From Branchiostoma floridae (taxonomy: Eukaryota > Chordata > Leptocardii > Amphioxiformes > Branchiostomatidae), in assembly GCF_000003815.2 (NCBI RefSeq), contig NC_049981.1, forward strand, positions 19,892,789-19,956,788: a DNA stretch of 64,000 bases, written 5' to 3'. Below are positions 35,706 through 46,863 of the stretch, piece by piece; within the stretch, counting starts at the first letter, position 1, and each line of letters begins with the position of its first letter. The notes beneath the pieces are model-generated. The model saw only the letters and a program-made list of their open reading frames with translations. It was not told the origin of the DNA and made no database searches. Both the position numbers and the translations under genes were made by a program.

Positions 35706-36019
35706 GCAAACTTAAGGTGGTCTTTTTGGCAATGTCTCGAGGCTGAGCCTTATGGTATAGCTTTGTGTGTGAGCAGGTTGAAAAAAGGCAAGTTACTGTG
35801 ACAGTGTGAGGGAAACAATGTGCAAATTGTCTTGAAAATGTTGCCTTTCTAGTTTCTTTTTCAAAGTCCCAAACAAAATTTGCCCCTGCAGTTAAAAAGA
35901 AACAGCTAGTGTGTGTGTGTTTGTACTCATTCATGTTAGTATATCTGATTTGATGATTAGCTAATTTGAATAGATAAGCCTTCTTACTGAGTATAATAAC
36001 TAGAAGGCTCATTTTGTTA

Positions 36020-36043
36020 CCAACACTCACTCACTCACTCACT
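36020..36043. repeat. (CACT)n microsatellite
   Basis: CAACACTCACTCACTCACTCACTCC: five ACTC units. Confidence 0.85.
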
Positions 36044-36229
36044 CCCCGGTTTAACTATATCATTTATTCAGATATCCTGCCTCTATTGTTTCATTGCCTG
36101 AAATATTTGAGTTGATTTACGTCTTTGATAACTTATGGAGTGTCATTAAAGACGTGTACATCCAAATGAAGTTCAGTTCCTAAACTAACTTGTAAACTAT
36201 GCAAGAAGCCTCTACTGGTAGTAATGTCA

Positions 36230-36500
36230 TTTGTAAAGAGTATTCCAAGCTGGTCTCAGTCCGTCAGGATGCGTCAAGATGAATGTGTGAGATAGCGGCA
36301 AGATTAGGGGAAGCCCGGCGAGCGTCACGTGACCACATGTAGTCCATCATGCATTGTTTGTGGACGGCCAGGCGCTGTGCTGATGCTGGTTTGGCAGGCA
36401 TCTCTATAGCACCTGCAACGAAGGAGACTTTTGCAACGTAAAGATAACATAGACGTGCGGTACACTCGCCAGTCTGTTATAAATAGCCTCGAAGTGGGTT
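36230..36500. promoter_or_regulatory. Candidate cis-regulatory block with GTCACGTGAC palindrome
   Basis: Denser, GC-richer stretch in AT-rich surroundings. GTCACGTGAC at 36324-36333 is a perfect 10-bp E-box palindrome of the kind bound by USF/MITF/TFEB-type bHLH-ZIP factors. AGATTAGGGGAAGCC and GGATGCGTCAAGATG lie upstream. No frame. Function is inferred. Confidence 0.3.
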
Positions 36501-36883
36501 TTTGCCAACACTGGACATCATGAATATGTGGTTTATGATCAATCTTCGGAATTTTTTTCCTTCTGTAGTATTTAAATCTTAAGCAGCAGTATAATTTTAA
36601 GTTTATCACCATGGAACTATATGCATCATGATGTTTTGCTATAATAATATATAGTCTTATTCAAAACATGCAGTCCAACCAACATACATGTACATGTATT
36701 TCATGGACAGTCATTTCATAGTCTAAAAGATATAAAATCCCAGAAAGCCATGATGTTTTCGGAAAGCAGACAGATGATTAAGGACCTAAAAATCCGGGAG
36801 GTAAAGATGCAGTAAGGCATGGTAAGGTGAGCAAGACCATGAAAAAGGTCAAATGGTTCAACAAGTTCAAAAATTGGAGTCTG

Positions 36884-37001
36884 TTTATTTATTTATTTCA
36901 GCTTCGTCACATGACAGTCAGGACAGGGGTAACGTAACAGGCAATGCCTTTTATCAAAACCCCTGTCCAGGTGAGAACAAATGTTGTGTCATGTGACTTT
37001 C
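36884..37001 (-). mobile_element. Possible non-LTR 3' end with (AAAT)n tail and hairpin
   Basis: TTTATTTATTTATTT at 36884-36898 reads as an (AAAT)n tail on the minus strand. Next to it GTCACATGAC (36906-36915) and GTCATGTGAC (36988-36997), and GGACAGGGGT (36921-36930) and ACCCCTGTCC (36959-36968), are inverted pairs forming a stem-loop. Confidence 0.5.
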
Positions 37002-37924
37002 CAACTGAATTGCTCAGTCTACTTCAGCTTTCTGACGCCATCCCTGTGGACCTGTAACTTGTCACACTTGTGACATTTCCCATTGAGAGAAGGTTGGCTT
37101 ACCCTGATGTAAATTGCCTACCAAAAAAAAAGTACAAAGTAATGCATATTGACATACTCCAACAAAACCTTAGGTCTCGATGTGACCATACTATGAAACC
37201 TCCGACGATGAAGAACTAGGTCCTAGAAAATAACTATGTTCTAAGAATCTGGCAAAGCGCTTGATTTCTCCAATTTAAGGAGGACTGATTGTAGCTGTAG
37301 TATGTGTCAACACCTGTAGCATGCAGCAGAGGTATGTTTCTACACCTATAGCCACAGAGCGAGCACAGTGCATCATCATCTGTGTCGGTATGGCATTTGA
37401 CCCTGCAACGTGCCTGACACCTTGTTTATGTGATTGTTGAATGTTGACCTGCCAAAGGTTAATCTTTTGTCTTGCACAGTTGGGTACTTCTATGGTTGAA
37501 CTTGCATTGGGAGCAGCTGTTTGCTTACATGAGCCTGTATTGTTTTCATTACCCTTGTATACACCATGGAAGGTGTGTTTTTATGTTTTCGTTGCTGTAG
37601 AAAGCCTGTGTAAATTGCTGGAAGCTGAAAGATTTTTTCACTAGTTATTAGGTAGAAAATTCTTTATATTCATTCATGAAAGAAAAAAGAATGCTGCTTT
37701 ACATCATCTAAATTTGTCATTTCATTACTTACCGGTACATGCCCAACCCATAATTATGTATGTAATTTATGGTCTCTGAACTCTTTGTTGGAATTGACTA
37801 ATCCATAAGTAAATTGAATGAACTGTAATGTCTATTTCTAATATCAATTTTAACAAAGAGTTCAGTTACCATAAATTACATATGTTATATGTATTAAAGT
37901 CCATTTATGAAAAAAAATACTGGT
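37002..37924. other. Non-coding
   Basis: AT-rich; an inverted pair CCATAATTATGTATGTAATTTATGG region (37748-37772) and TACCATAAATTACATATG (37867-37884) could form a hairpin. Otherwise nothing recognised. Confidence 0.5.
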
Positions 37925-38320
37925 GTTGTAGAATTCCCTCATGCAAATGAAGTCCTAATTTGCATAAGTTGCATCTCATTGTGTATATCTGTGTAAGTTA
38001 CCTGCATACTGAATTCCATGAAAACCCATAATTCCTTTCTTGACTTATCCTCCTTAAAAGATTTTAATCAATATACCTGCAGTTCCAAAGCAACTGCTAG
38101 GAGGTCCAAACCTACAATTCTTCAGAAGTTTTGTTGCAGTACCTAGGTCACACATCAGGTGGCCTAGATTTGACCCTGATATTCCCAACAAATACCAGCT
38201 AACATTGCAATCCATCCAGAGGTTCGTAAATTATGCAGATAACAATCATCTGGAGACACAAACATGCATGCTGAAGCACACACAGGCCCAAAATAATACC
38301 TCCCAATAGCATGGAGGTAC
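37925..38320. repeat. Interspersed repeat, second copy of the 17340-18480 type
   Basis: ATGCAAATGAAGTCCTAATTTGCATAA resembles 17376-17400; further on CTGCAGTTCCAA, TAGGTCACACATCAGG and TTGCAATCCATCCAGAGGTTC match 18236-18480 in order. In the first location a MITE (18023-18232) sits between the two parts, so the present copy shows an uninterrupted version. Confidence 0.5.
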
Positions 38321-40950
38321 AAAATGTAATAATTTTGACTCTTTACCATGACATTATAAATAATACATAACCCCCAATACACCCAGCTACTGTAGATATA
38401 TACTGACACTTATAACGTTCAGCAGACAGTACTGCAAGTCGATCCAGCTTTACTAATGACAGGTACCTGGTTATTGGAGCCAGTTTATGAGACAACGAAC
38501 ATTAATATACACAAGAATGCACAGGCATGGACCAGTTTGTGGCAGAAGAGCTGCTACTTTGCATAGATGGTATGAGAGTGACAGTGCCTGTTGGTCGGGA
38601 TGACCTAAGGTGTTCATCTCGTAGAGCTAGCTGTCAAGAAGTATTAGTGTTCATCTGTGCCCCGCATTTCTCATGTGTTGTATTATTCCAATAACATTGC
38701 CTCAATATTGCAGTGGAAAGATCTGTGTTGGGTTGAAACGGTCCCTCATGCACTCCTTTGCCAAAGAGTGGGGAAAAAGACATGTGGCATTACATGGCTA
38801 TAGATGACAGTGCATCACACTGACTGTAATATTGTGTGTCGTGGTGTTTGGTGAGTTGTGACAAGTTAGCTGGAATGGGCTTACTAAAGTAATGGTATGA
38901 CCTTCTCAATATCGAAAGCAGATTTTAGTGTTTAGACCATGTTTTGCACTTAAGATTGGTAAATCTGCCAGAGATTACGATTTTTGTCAAGCTTGCACTT
39001 GGAAATTAACAGGTTTTTTTTAGATTAGAATACATTCATCATCAGTTTCAAACTTCTCAAAGACTGGCTACATGTATAACTAACAAATGTCCTGGTGGGT
39101 ACATGTACTGTACCTAAGCCACTGTACTGGTACCTGTACCTGCACACAGTCCTAGACTGTTATCATAAGATATATAAAGGAAGGGCAAGTATCTCTAGAT
39201 GACGAATTCCCCAGGTGCCCATTTAGCCACTAGAAGTTTGGATGAACAACAAATGAAATCCAGGGATGTATGTCTGGTTGATAAATACATCTTCTTCCTG
39301 TCACTGTAGGTAATAAGTGGATCAGTGATTTACTGGTAACAAGCCGGCACTAATTTCAGCTAATCAGGCCACTGACAAGTGGTAATAATTACAGAGGGAA
39401 GGGTGGCAAGGGTCAAAAGAGCAGTGGTTGGGAAAAGTATACTCAAGTTTTTTGGAGGTTAGGAGTTTCGCAAGCTTTTGCTAGTTTGCTTCCTTGTTTG
39501 TTTGTTGGTTTGTGGAAAGGTCAGAAGCTCAAACACTTCTGGAGGAATATGTTGGTGCGAAATTAAAAAGCCCAAAGGATTTATGCTTTAGGATTGCTGA
39601 ATTAGGTAGCTATCTCTGTATTCAGCAAACATGCTGAATGTTGTTGTGGTTTTGCACTACCTAGAAATGTAGTTATTGGTGTGGAATATACTAACTAGTA
39701 TCTAACAACAGAGAATTTTTTCCTCTTGAAATTTAAACATTAATGTCTCATACTGCACATCATTTCTGAAACTCACAATCCTTCACTGTTATAGACATTT
39801 TCCTCACAAAGAACTTGTCACAAACAATACTGTAGTTCTAAGCTGTATTAAGGTAATGTAATTTCATTAATGTATTTATTTAGTTAGGATTAGTGAAATA
39901 CCTATAGCTACAGTCTTCATTGTGTTGAAAATTTATAACAAAGGCAATTTGATTCAGAATTTACTGCTATTGCATATAGGAATCTGCTAGGACAGGTGGC
40001 TAACTATAGGCCCTACAAATATCATAGATCTGCCACTTATGGCCAAGGATGTATATGTATTGTTTTGTTAAATCTCTGTTATCTGATCCTGACCAAGCAG
40101 AAAGTGTCATCTATGTAAAGTCGCAACAGTTCAAGGTTAAAACATTAGATATTGTTATAGCAGCACTGCTAATAAGTAAAATGGTATTAATACTGGGAAG
40201 TGTAACAACAGCAAACTAGAAACATAATTTTTGTTGATGATCTGTTTCTTTTTTTATGACATTTTTCCTGGAAAAATGTCATTCTGCCTACTCAATAGTC
40301 AGCAGTAAAAAACACATTAAGTGATAAGTGAAGAACAACATTTAGAGTATCTAGTCACATTATCTGGACAGGAATCATAAGTGCCGCTTTATAGTTAGGA
40401 AAACTGCCAACAATATGGTCAGACATGCTGTAGGAGTCAGCATTTTCATAAGAAGCCAGCAACACATCTGTCCCAATTCTGCAGCTAATAAGCATCAATT
40501 AGGGAGGGCAGGTAGGGTAACTACAGTGGAAATGAATTACGTAGATGTGGGCAGCCCGCCAATTAAGAAGTCTGCTTGAGCTGTACAAGTGCGCAGATGA
40601 CTACGTCAACAGCCAGTTGTTCAGAAAAATGCACTTTGGTTGAGTCACTGGTGTTTTCATGGTGGATTACTTTGGCTTGGATAAAAGAAGATGCAATGAA
40701 AAGAATCACTTTTGGTGGCCGGGCTTGCGTCATAACACTGTACAAAGATATGTACATGTATGTCATTCGGCATTTTAGTAATTGGTCTCTAGACAGTTTT
40801 ATCAAATATAAAACCACCCCATTTTTATCAATTAGTTCTTGGAATAGCTTACTCCTATTTTTACAAAAATGAAACACAATTTCACCACATCTTCCAGGGC
40901 TCAAAATACTGTACCACATGCATATCATCATTGCAGTATTTCCCATTAAT
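38321..40950. other. Non-coding
   Basis: Repetitive short ACATGTA and AT-rich DNA. No exon recognised. The minus-strand frame 40563-41111 (182 residues) is discussed under rejected items. Confidence 0.5.
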
Positions 40951-40954
40951 ACAT

Positions 40955-41618
40955 TCATAAAAAAAATACTTTTCAGAATTTTCAACAAACAAGTGTAACT
41001 AAATATTTGCTGAAAACTTGTTATTCTTTGTTTTGCATTAGCCTTTTTCTTTACTCTAGACTTTTTGCAAAATTTTCTTTTTTTCCTTGGTGTTCCATGT
41101 TTTTTGGACAAAAACTAGAGAACTAAGAAATTAAATTGGTGTAGATAAGTTTGAGAATTAAACTGCTAGTTTTTCCTGGGAGGGGACTCCTCCTATATTC
41201 AATATCCACTCCAAGGGTTAATTGTTTTTTTTTTTTTAATTTTATTTTGGGCCACACCAATTTAATTTCTTGGTTCACGGATTCGCTCGCTCCTATTTTT
41301 TGGAAAAAAAAATAAAAATAAAAATTACCACTCAGCAAATTTTCACCATTAATGAAGCCATTCACCAACTTTCTGGTGTAGCAAACATAAAAACTGCACT
41401 ACTTTTGTAATTTTCAATGAACAGGTGCTGTTACTGTACAGTAATAGTGTTTTTGTACTTTTTTCAAGCTGAAAACTTTTTATTCTTTATGTTTTGGATT
41501 AGCCTTTACCTTTACCCCAACCATTTTACAAGTTTTATTTTTATTTTTATTTCGCCCTCTCGCTCCATATTTTTTATGAAAAAATCCGTGAACCAAGAAA
41601 TTAAATTGGTGTAGCCTT
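40955..41618. repeat. Nested direct and inverted repeat cluster (GAACCAAGAAATTAAATTGGTGT family)
   Basis: The block 40955-41144 is repeated in diverged form at 41400-41616: both contain GCTGAAAACTT-TTATTCTTT, ATTAGCCTTT-C-TTTAC and AANNAAGAAATTAAATTGGTGTAG. Between them 41252-41280 is the inverse of 41586-41615 (GGTTCACGG side), giving a ~364-bp foldback. A MITE that has duplicated or inserted next to itself. Confidence 0.65.
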
Positions 41619-42339
41619 GGAGTGAGTGTGCATGTTGAAGTATAAGAGACATGAAATTTTATAATGTGATAACTATGAGACTTGTTAATTTGATTTTCAA
41701 ATTTTGTAGGCTAATATCTTTCTAGCCTGAATCACTTATGACAGCCTGCCCAACATCCGGGCAGCCTCCTACTAGGACTCGGAGAGGGGCACATTACAGC
41801 CCCAAACAGCAGAGTTTGTGTTACACAAACTACTGTCTTTCCAATATTGTAACTTTTGTCTGTTTACAGATCACAAGACTGGAACCTGTTTTGTTGTGCC
41901 TTAATAACAAACAATTTAATAATGACGACAAAAGGGATGATAATGGCCCAAAAGACCCAATCACAGTACCATTGTCTTTTTCTTTATCTTGTCTGTCTGG
42001 TCCATAAGTACAATAAGCCAAGCACTTTCTCATTTATCATGTAAGGTCATGTAGATACTCTCAAAGGGAAAGAGTGGACAACATGTTTTATCTGTACAAT
42101 ACCTTGTCATTGCAATCTCTCCTGGGAAAGGCTGAGTAGAGAATATGTGCCCTTTTATAAGGTCAATCCACAGATCTCACTCTGGGCGCAGGTCAGAAGT
42201 TTGCGAGTCAGCTTTTGTGGCCTGGATAGTTCGATTATCTCTCCTTGTTGAAGCCTTGTACCTTCCCTGCTCTTTTACATGGTAATCAGTGCGCTAAGTC
42301 AGTGTGGGTCATTTGAATACACACAAGACACTTTGACAT
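41619..42339. other. Non-coding
   Basis: No exon or repeat recognised. Confidence 0.5.
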
Positions 42340-42990
42340 GTGTCGCCACGTGTGTGCAGACAAATAGAGGGCTGCTAGGGCCCCTTCATTAGCATACGGC
42401 AACTCTATTGGTTTTTTGTGGAGGAAATATTTCCGTGCGACAATGGTGGTGATCGATTGAGCCTTTGTTAGTGTGAAACCCTAGGAGTTCGCCAGGGCTG
42501 GTATGTAGTAAGGGATACATCATGCCAGACATACACAAAGGCCCAGCCTGCCATACCATTCCCTCCTGGGGAAATAGCAGTAATCTTGTTAAAGTATTGC
42601 ATGATTACTGTAGCGGGTGCTGTTGGGTGGGACGTGTTGAGTGTGCGGCTCGTGCCAGCCTGCCCTGCAGTGTTTGGACCAGGTTTTGTTTGGTCTGAGT
42701 ATGATTTGTGTACAGTATTTGAATGAATTAGCATATTGTCCAATCAAGGGGAGCGCTGCTATTGGTATGCAAATGTGTGAGGGGTGAGCAAGAGGTGCTG
42801 CTGCCTACAGTGGAGTGAACCCTGCTATTTGGTGTCTGAATTTTCGCTGCCTTTGTTTGCAGGTTTTAGGCAACAAACTCAGCAGTTCTGGTGCTGATCG
42901 CTGGTGAGGGGAAGCGGAGCTGCCGTCATCAACATAATTGAAAGTGTGTCTGCCGACTCAGAAATGTGGACTCACCGCTACAGCTAGGAA
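42340..42990 (+). promoter_or_regulatory. Candidate alternative promoter or enhancer with possible non-coding exon
   Basis: Higher-complexity block with CCACGTGTG, TCTATTGGTTTTT, GTCCAATCAAGG, GCTATTGGTATGCAAATG (CCAAT plus octamer) and little AT bias. From 42861 (after TTTGTTTGCAG) to 42990 the sequence ends CTAGGAAG|GTAAGC, a good 5' splice site at 42991. The frame from the only ATG closes after a few codons, so an exon here would be untranslated. Speculative. Confidence 0.3.
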
Positions 42991-45900
42991 GGTAAGCCGG
43001 GAGCCCCAGCTGATAGTTTGTGAGTTGTTGAATGTATCCCATCAGTTGACTGCCTGCAGCTGATGAGTGTACTAGTGAGACCTGTCGTCTGCTAGTGCCA
43101 CCTTTCATGCCACTGTGTCCACCATGGTTTGTTTGTAACACAAGCAGTGGACGTCCTCTCCTCTTGGAGTGTGTGTGGATGTCAAGAGGGGGGATTGTTG
43201 GTAATTCTCTGTAATTGAACTGCAATCTTTTTTCAGATTTCCCCCCATTTCCCTGGGGGTACTTGCAGGCAGGGCCAACCTAGTTTATTAGACTTGCAAA
43301 TGAGGGTAAACATCCCTCAGCAGTCAATAGACTGGGATTGTGAGGAGGAGAAAGGGCACTCTATGAGTAGGGGTCAGCCAGTGGTATGCACACGAGCTAC
43401 ACTCCCCAGCCCAGCTTGAGCCTGTAATGTCCAAGGCCCTGACAGACCAGAGGGATGTTATTCAATGTGCACTTGCCATTCATAACAGTCTGTAAAGGGG
43501 ATTGGAATTCTCTGCATATGGCCCCTGCATATGGCCCATTTCTCAGAGTAATTGTGGGGGTAGCTTTTTCCTAGGGTCAGTCTCCACTTGTTTACCCACT
43601 CTGCGTAAAATCAACAGCCCCATTGAGAGAGTTGTGGGGCTTGTTGTGGTTGGAGCGATCAGGGATGCCCACTGCGTATTAGTGCTGTAAGTCAGTGAGT
43701 AAAGCACATACACAAGTGGATAGGGACAGACCAAAGTGTTGGCCACATTGTGGCATCCTTTCCCTGGAATCTGTGGTATTCCTACCAGAGGAATTGCGGG
43801 AATTGCATTTCAAAACAATCAGGTGGAAGAAGGATGTTGGGATCTTCTGTTGACAGGGATGAATGACTTGGGAATGGTTATAAATGGGTAGAGAAAGTTG
43901 TCATCATGCGGCTATGACAGAAATGGCAAGTGCACAGCACATGTAGAAATTTTACAATCAATCACAATGTGTTTCTGTTATTATTTACACTGCTGCTGCT
44001 TCAGAATATATCAAATCAAATACAGCACCAGGTTTTCTTGTTGTTTGACTACTCTGTTGTTATGATCAAACCTCTTGGAAGTTTTGATTTGTTATGTTGA
44101 GGGTTAAAAATGAGAAGGTGTTTTGACTCCAGCATTCAATATATTCAGTTGAGAGACAAGTTTTCTTTCTGGATCACTTAGTTTTTGAGTGAGTTATTTG
44201 TACTCGCTTTACTCTTTGGTAATTTGGTGTAATGATGCAGATTTTGACATTTTGTTTCTGGCACATGCCTGTCATGTGTCCAATAAATTGTCTGCCGATG
44301 GCACATAAACGAGCGCTATCAGCAGCTATTGGAGGCCATTGGACAACTACTTAGGGTACTCATTGAAGAATAAATGGTAGGGAAAAAGCAGTAATTCGAG
44401 AGCAACAATATTTGGAAAAGAGGTGCCTAACCATTTCAAAATGCATAGAATGCGTATTACCCTGCAGTAAAAGTTGGTGGTGTCTATTTGAAAGTGCGTC
44501 TCTGCTCATTTTTTTTTTTAGCACTTTTTATAAGGGATGTACCAGATCTATTTGCATCATTGTGGGATAGGAGCAATATGTAGTATCATCCTTCTTTAGT
44601 AGGCTGTATCATTGTTTGCATGTTGTCCAGCTTTATCTGACTTCTCAGAAGTGGAAGTGGAAAAGTTACAGAAGTCTGAGTATCATGATCTTCCTAATCA
44701 AATTGTGTGATGTCTGGAAGTGTGTTTCAGAATTAGGTGAAGATGTTGTCACTATTCTAGGTAGGTAGGTAGGTTGCAAATTGTAGTCCTATGACTGGCT
44801 AACTCCTCTGACTTATCAGTCAGGCTATTTAGCCAATTCCTTCTATTTTTCCCAGCACCTATGGAGTCTCAGACTACCTTCTTTAGGTCTAGCCACTGTT
44901 GTGAAGTATGGATTGTTTGTTAGTAAAAGAGGCCTCACATTAACAGCTCATTGATAGTTATTACCTGTGATATTGAGGTGTTGCTTTCTATTCAATCATT
45001 TGTTGATACCTTGGTTGTTAATGCGACATGTCTTGATCTCTTCCCACCCCTAACCCTGAACCTAGCATTAATTAGACATTGTATTAGGATTTACCATAGA
45101 CTTGTTAAAATTGACTACAATCAACAACACAAAGCTTACAGTTATCATTTGGCATGGTTAACCACTTGTTTCTAATGTTGTTTTATAAGCTGTCTACAAT
45201 TTCTGTCATCACCACTTTACTTGTGATTAGTGTTTGTGCATGAATTTACTATTATTGCTAGAATAAAGAACCTGCTAAGAGGTCTTTCTGCTTGACGTGC
45301 TTCTGGCGGACAATGGAAACTTGTCTTCTTTGAAATATCCATAAAGCAAAAGTAGACAAGACTGAGTTCTACATGCTCTTTCACTCCTTTGCCACCTCCT
45401 GAACGATATAGGGAGAACAGGTTTACTTTTCAAAGACTGCCTCTCTCTTTGTCAGATGCATGTACTTCATCATTATCTCACGAGACAGCCTTATTAGAAA
45501 ACAGGGAAAGTTATGTTATGATTGAGATACCAGCTGATTTGATGGGCTTTGATACAGAAATCAATAATTCAAATGGGGAGCCTGAAGTTGAAGCTGGCGA
45601 GATTTTATTTGTAAAGTAGATCATTTATCTCTGACAGTTCCAATCAAGAAACACAGCTAAGGATACAGGATGGATTATATTCCTGAAGACAAGGCAAGAA
45701 CCTGTAAACGGGGATCTACAGAAGTATATTTCAGAGGAACTGCAAACATTTGGAAAGAGGAAAATATACATTTGTACATGTAATGAACTTAACGCCATGC
45801 ATTTCAGTTTGATGCTGAAATTACAGTATAGGCTCATATGTTTGGATTTGGGTAAAAGAGCATTCTTCCCTGCATATTTTTTTTTATTTCCTTCGTAACT

Positions 45901-46680
45901 TTCTTAGGTACAAAATGTATTTCATCCATACATACTGAGTATTTCTGTTGTAAATTGGACAGCAAACGGTTTGCATATTTGCAAACTTGCACCCACGGGC
46001 AAACCGTTTCAGTTTTTTGAAAAGGCATGGTAATGCAATGTGGTGTGACCTCTGACCCGCTGATTTTGTTGTGATTCTGCACAATTTTGTACTTCTGCAT
46101 CAGATTATTGGTCTTCAATCGGAACTGGATCAATGTCTTGCCACATTCTTTCATGGTCTTGGAAATGCCTCTGAAAATATTCTGCTCCCAATATATGCTA
46201 ATGCTATACGTTTCCTTTGGATCCTGACTCATCCCCCTCTGATACAAGGATTGTCCAATATCAGGCCTGTCAGTTCCCCAGTCGACCAGGATGCGGCCTG
46301 ATAGTAAAAACGCATTTTACGATTGAAAATGCAACAAAAATACCCGACTGACAGGTTTAAAACTCTACTTTTCCCCGTGATGCCACCAACTATGAACACA
46401 GGTGCCAGGATGTAAACTGAATGGACGCCGCTTTTGCGTTCATGGTGACAGTCCACAATTCTGGATAGCTAAAAACCGTTTCCACCTTGCTTGGAGGTTC
46501 CCAAGTATCCGAGAACACAGAACTGCAAGAAGGGAGAACTGTGGGACAAGCAGAGCATGGAGACTGTATCAACTTCTTAGGTGACAGGGGAAGTATTGTT
46601 TGCACAAAAAAAGCAACTCTGCCTTAGGAAAAATAAGCCCACTTACAGACCATGATTTTAATCTGATCATAATCAGTGCT
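42991..46680. other. Non-coding
   Basis: No coding exon recognised. 44281-44350 is a short denser patch (GATGGCACATAAACGAGCGC, GGCCATTGGAC). A TAGG microsatellite is at 44758-44773. The 76-residue frame at 45389-45619 and 137-residue minus-strand frame at 45834-46247 match nothing known to me. Confidence 0.45.
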
Positions 46681-46699
46681 CAAGCAATACACTTAAGTT

Positions 46700-46790
46700 A
46701 GACTTGCTCAAAGGGTGCAAGAATGAGACTTGAACCCTGCACCTTTGGTTTAACTGCTCCAGCAAGGTACAGTGTTTACCCCTGGCGACA
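46700..46790 (-). pseudogene. Possible tRNA-derived relic
   Basis: On the minus strand GTGCAGGGTTCAAGTCTC resembles a B box with part of a T stem, preceded about 30 bp upstream by CTTGCTGGAGCAGTTAAAC, a weak A-box-like sequence. No acceptor stem pairs properly. Most likely a SINE fragment. Confidence 0.25.
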
Positions 46791-46812
46791 GTTGTATGCT
46801 CTCCTGCCAGTC

Positions 46813-46863
46813 AGTAGAAGCCAGTTGCTGTTTGTATTTACTTGGCCTGTGACTGGCTTCTAT
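46813..46863. repeat. Short hairpin
   Basis: AGTAGAAGCCAGT (46813-46825) is nearly the inverse of ACTGGCTTCTAT (46852-46863), leaving a 26-base loop. ACTGGCTTCTACTG also occurs at 62409-62422, so this belongs to a dispersed repeat and is unlikely to be a microRNA. Confidence 0.5.

Noticed and set aside
40563-41111. Minus-strand frame of 182 residues
   Set aside because: Its lysine-rich start lies in the T-rich repeat cluster at 40955-41144, it has no recognisable domain, and the opposite strand is also open over part of it. A frame of this length is only marginally unexpected in 64 kb.
45389-45619. 76-residue frame ending EVEAGEILFVK
   Set aside because: Checked as a possible exon of the unseen gene; no acceptor or donor in phase and no recognisable domain.
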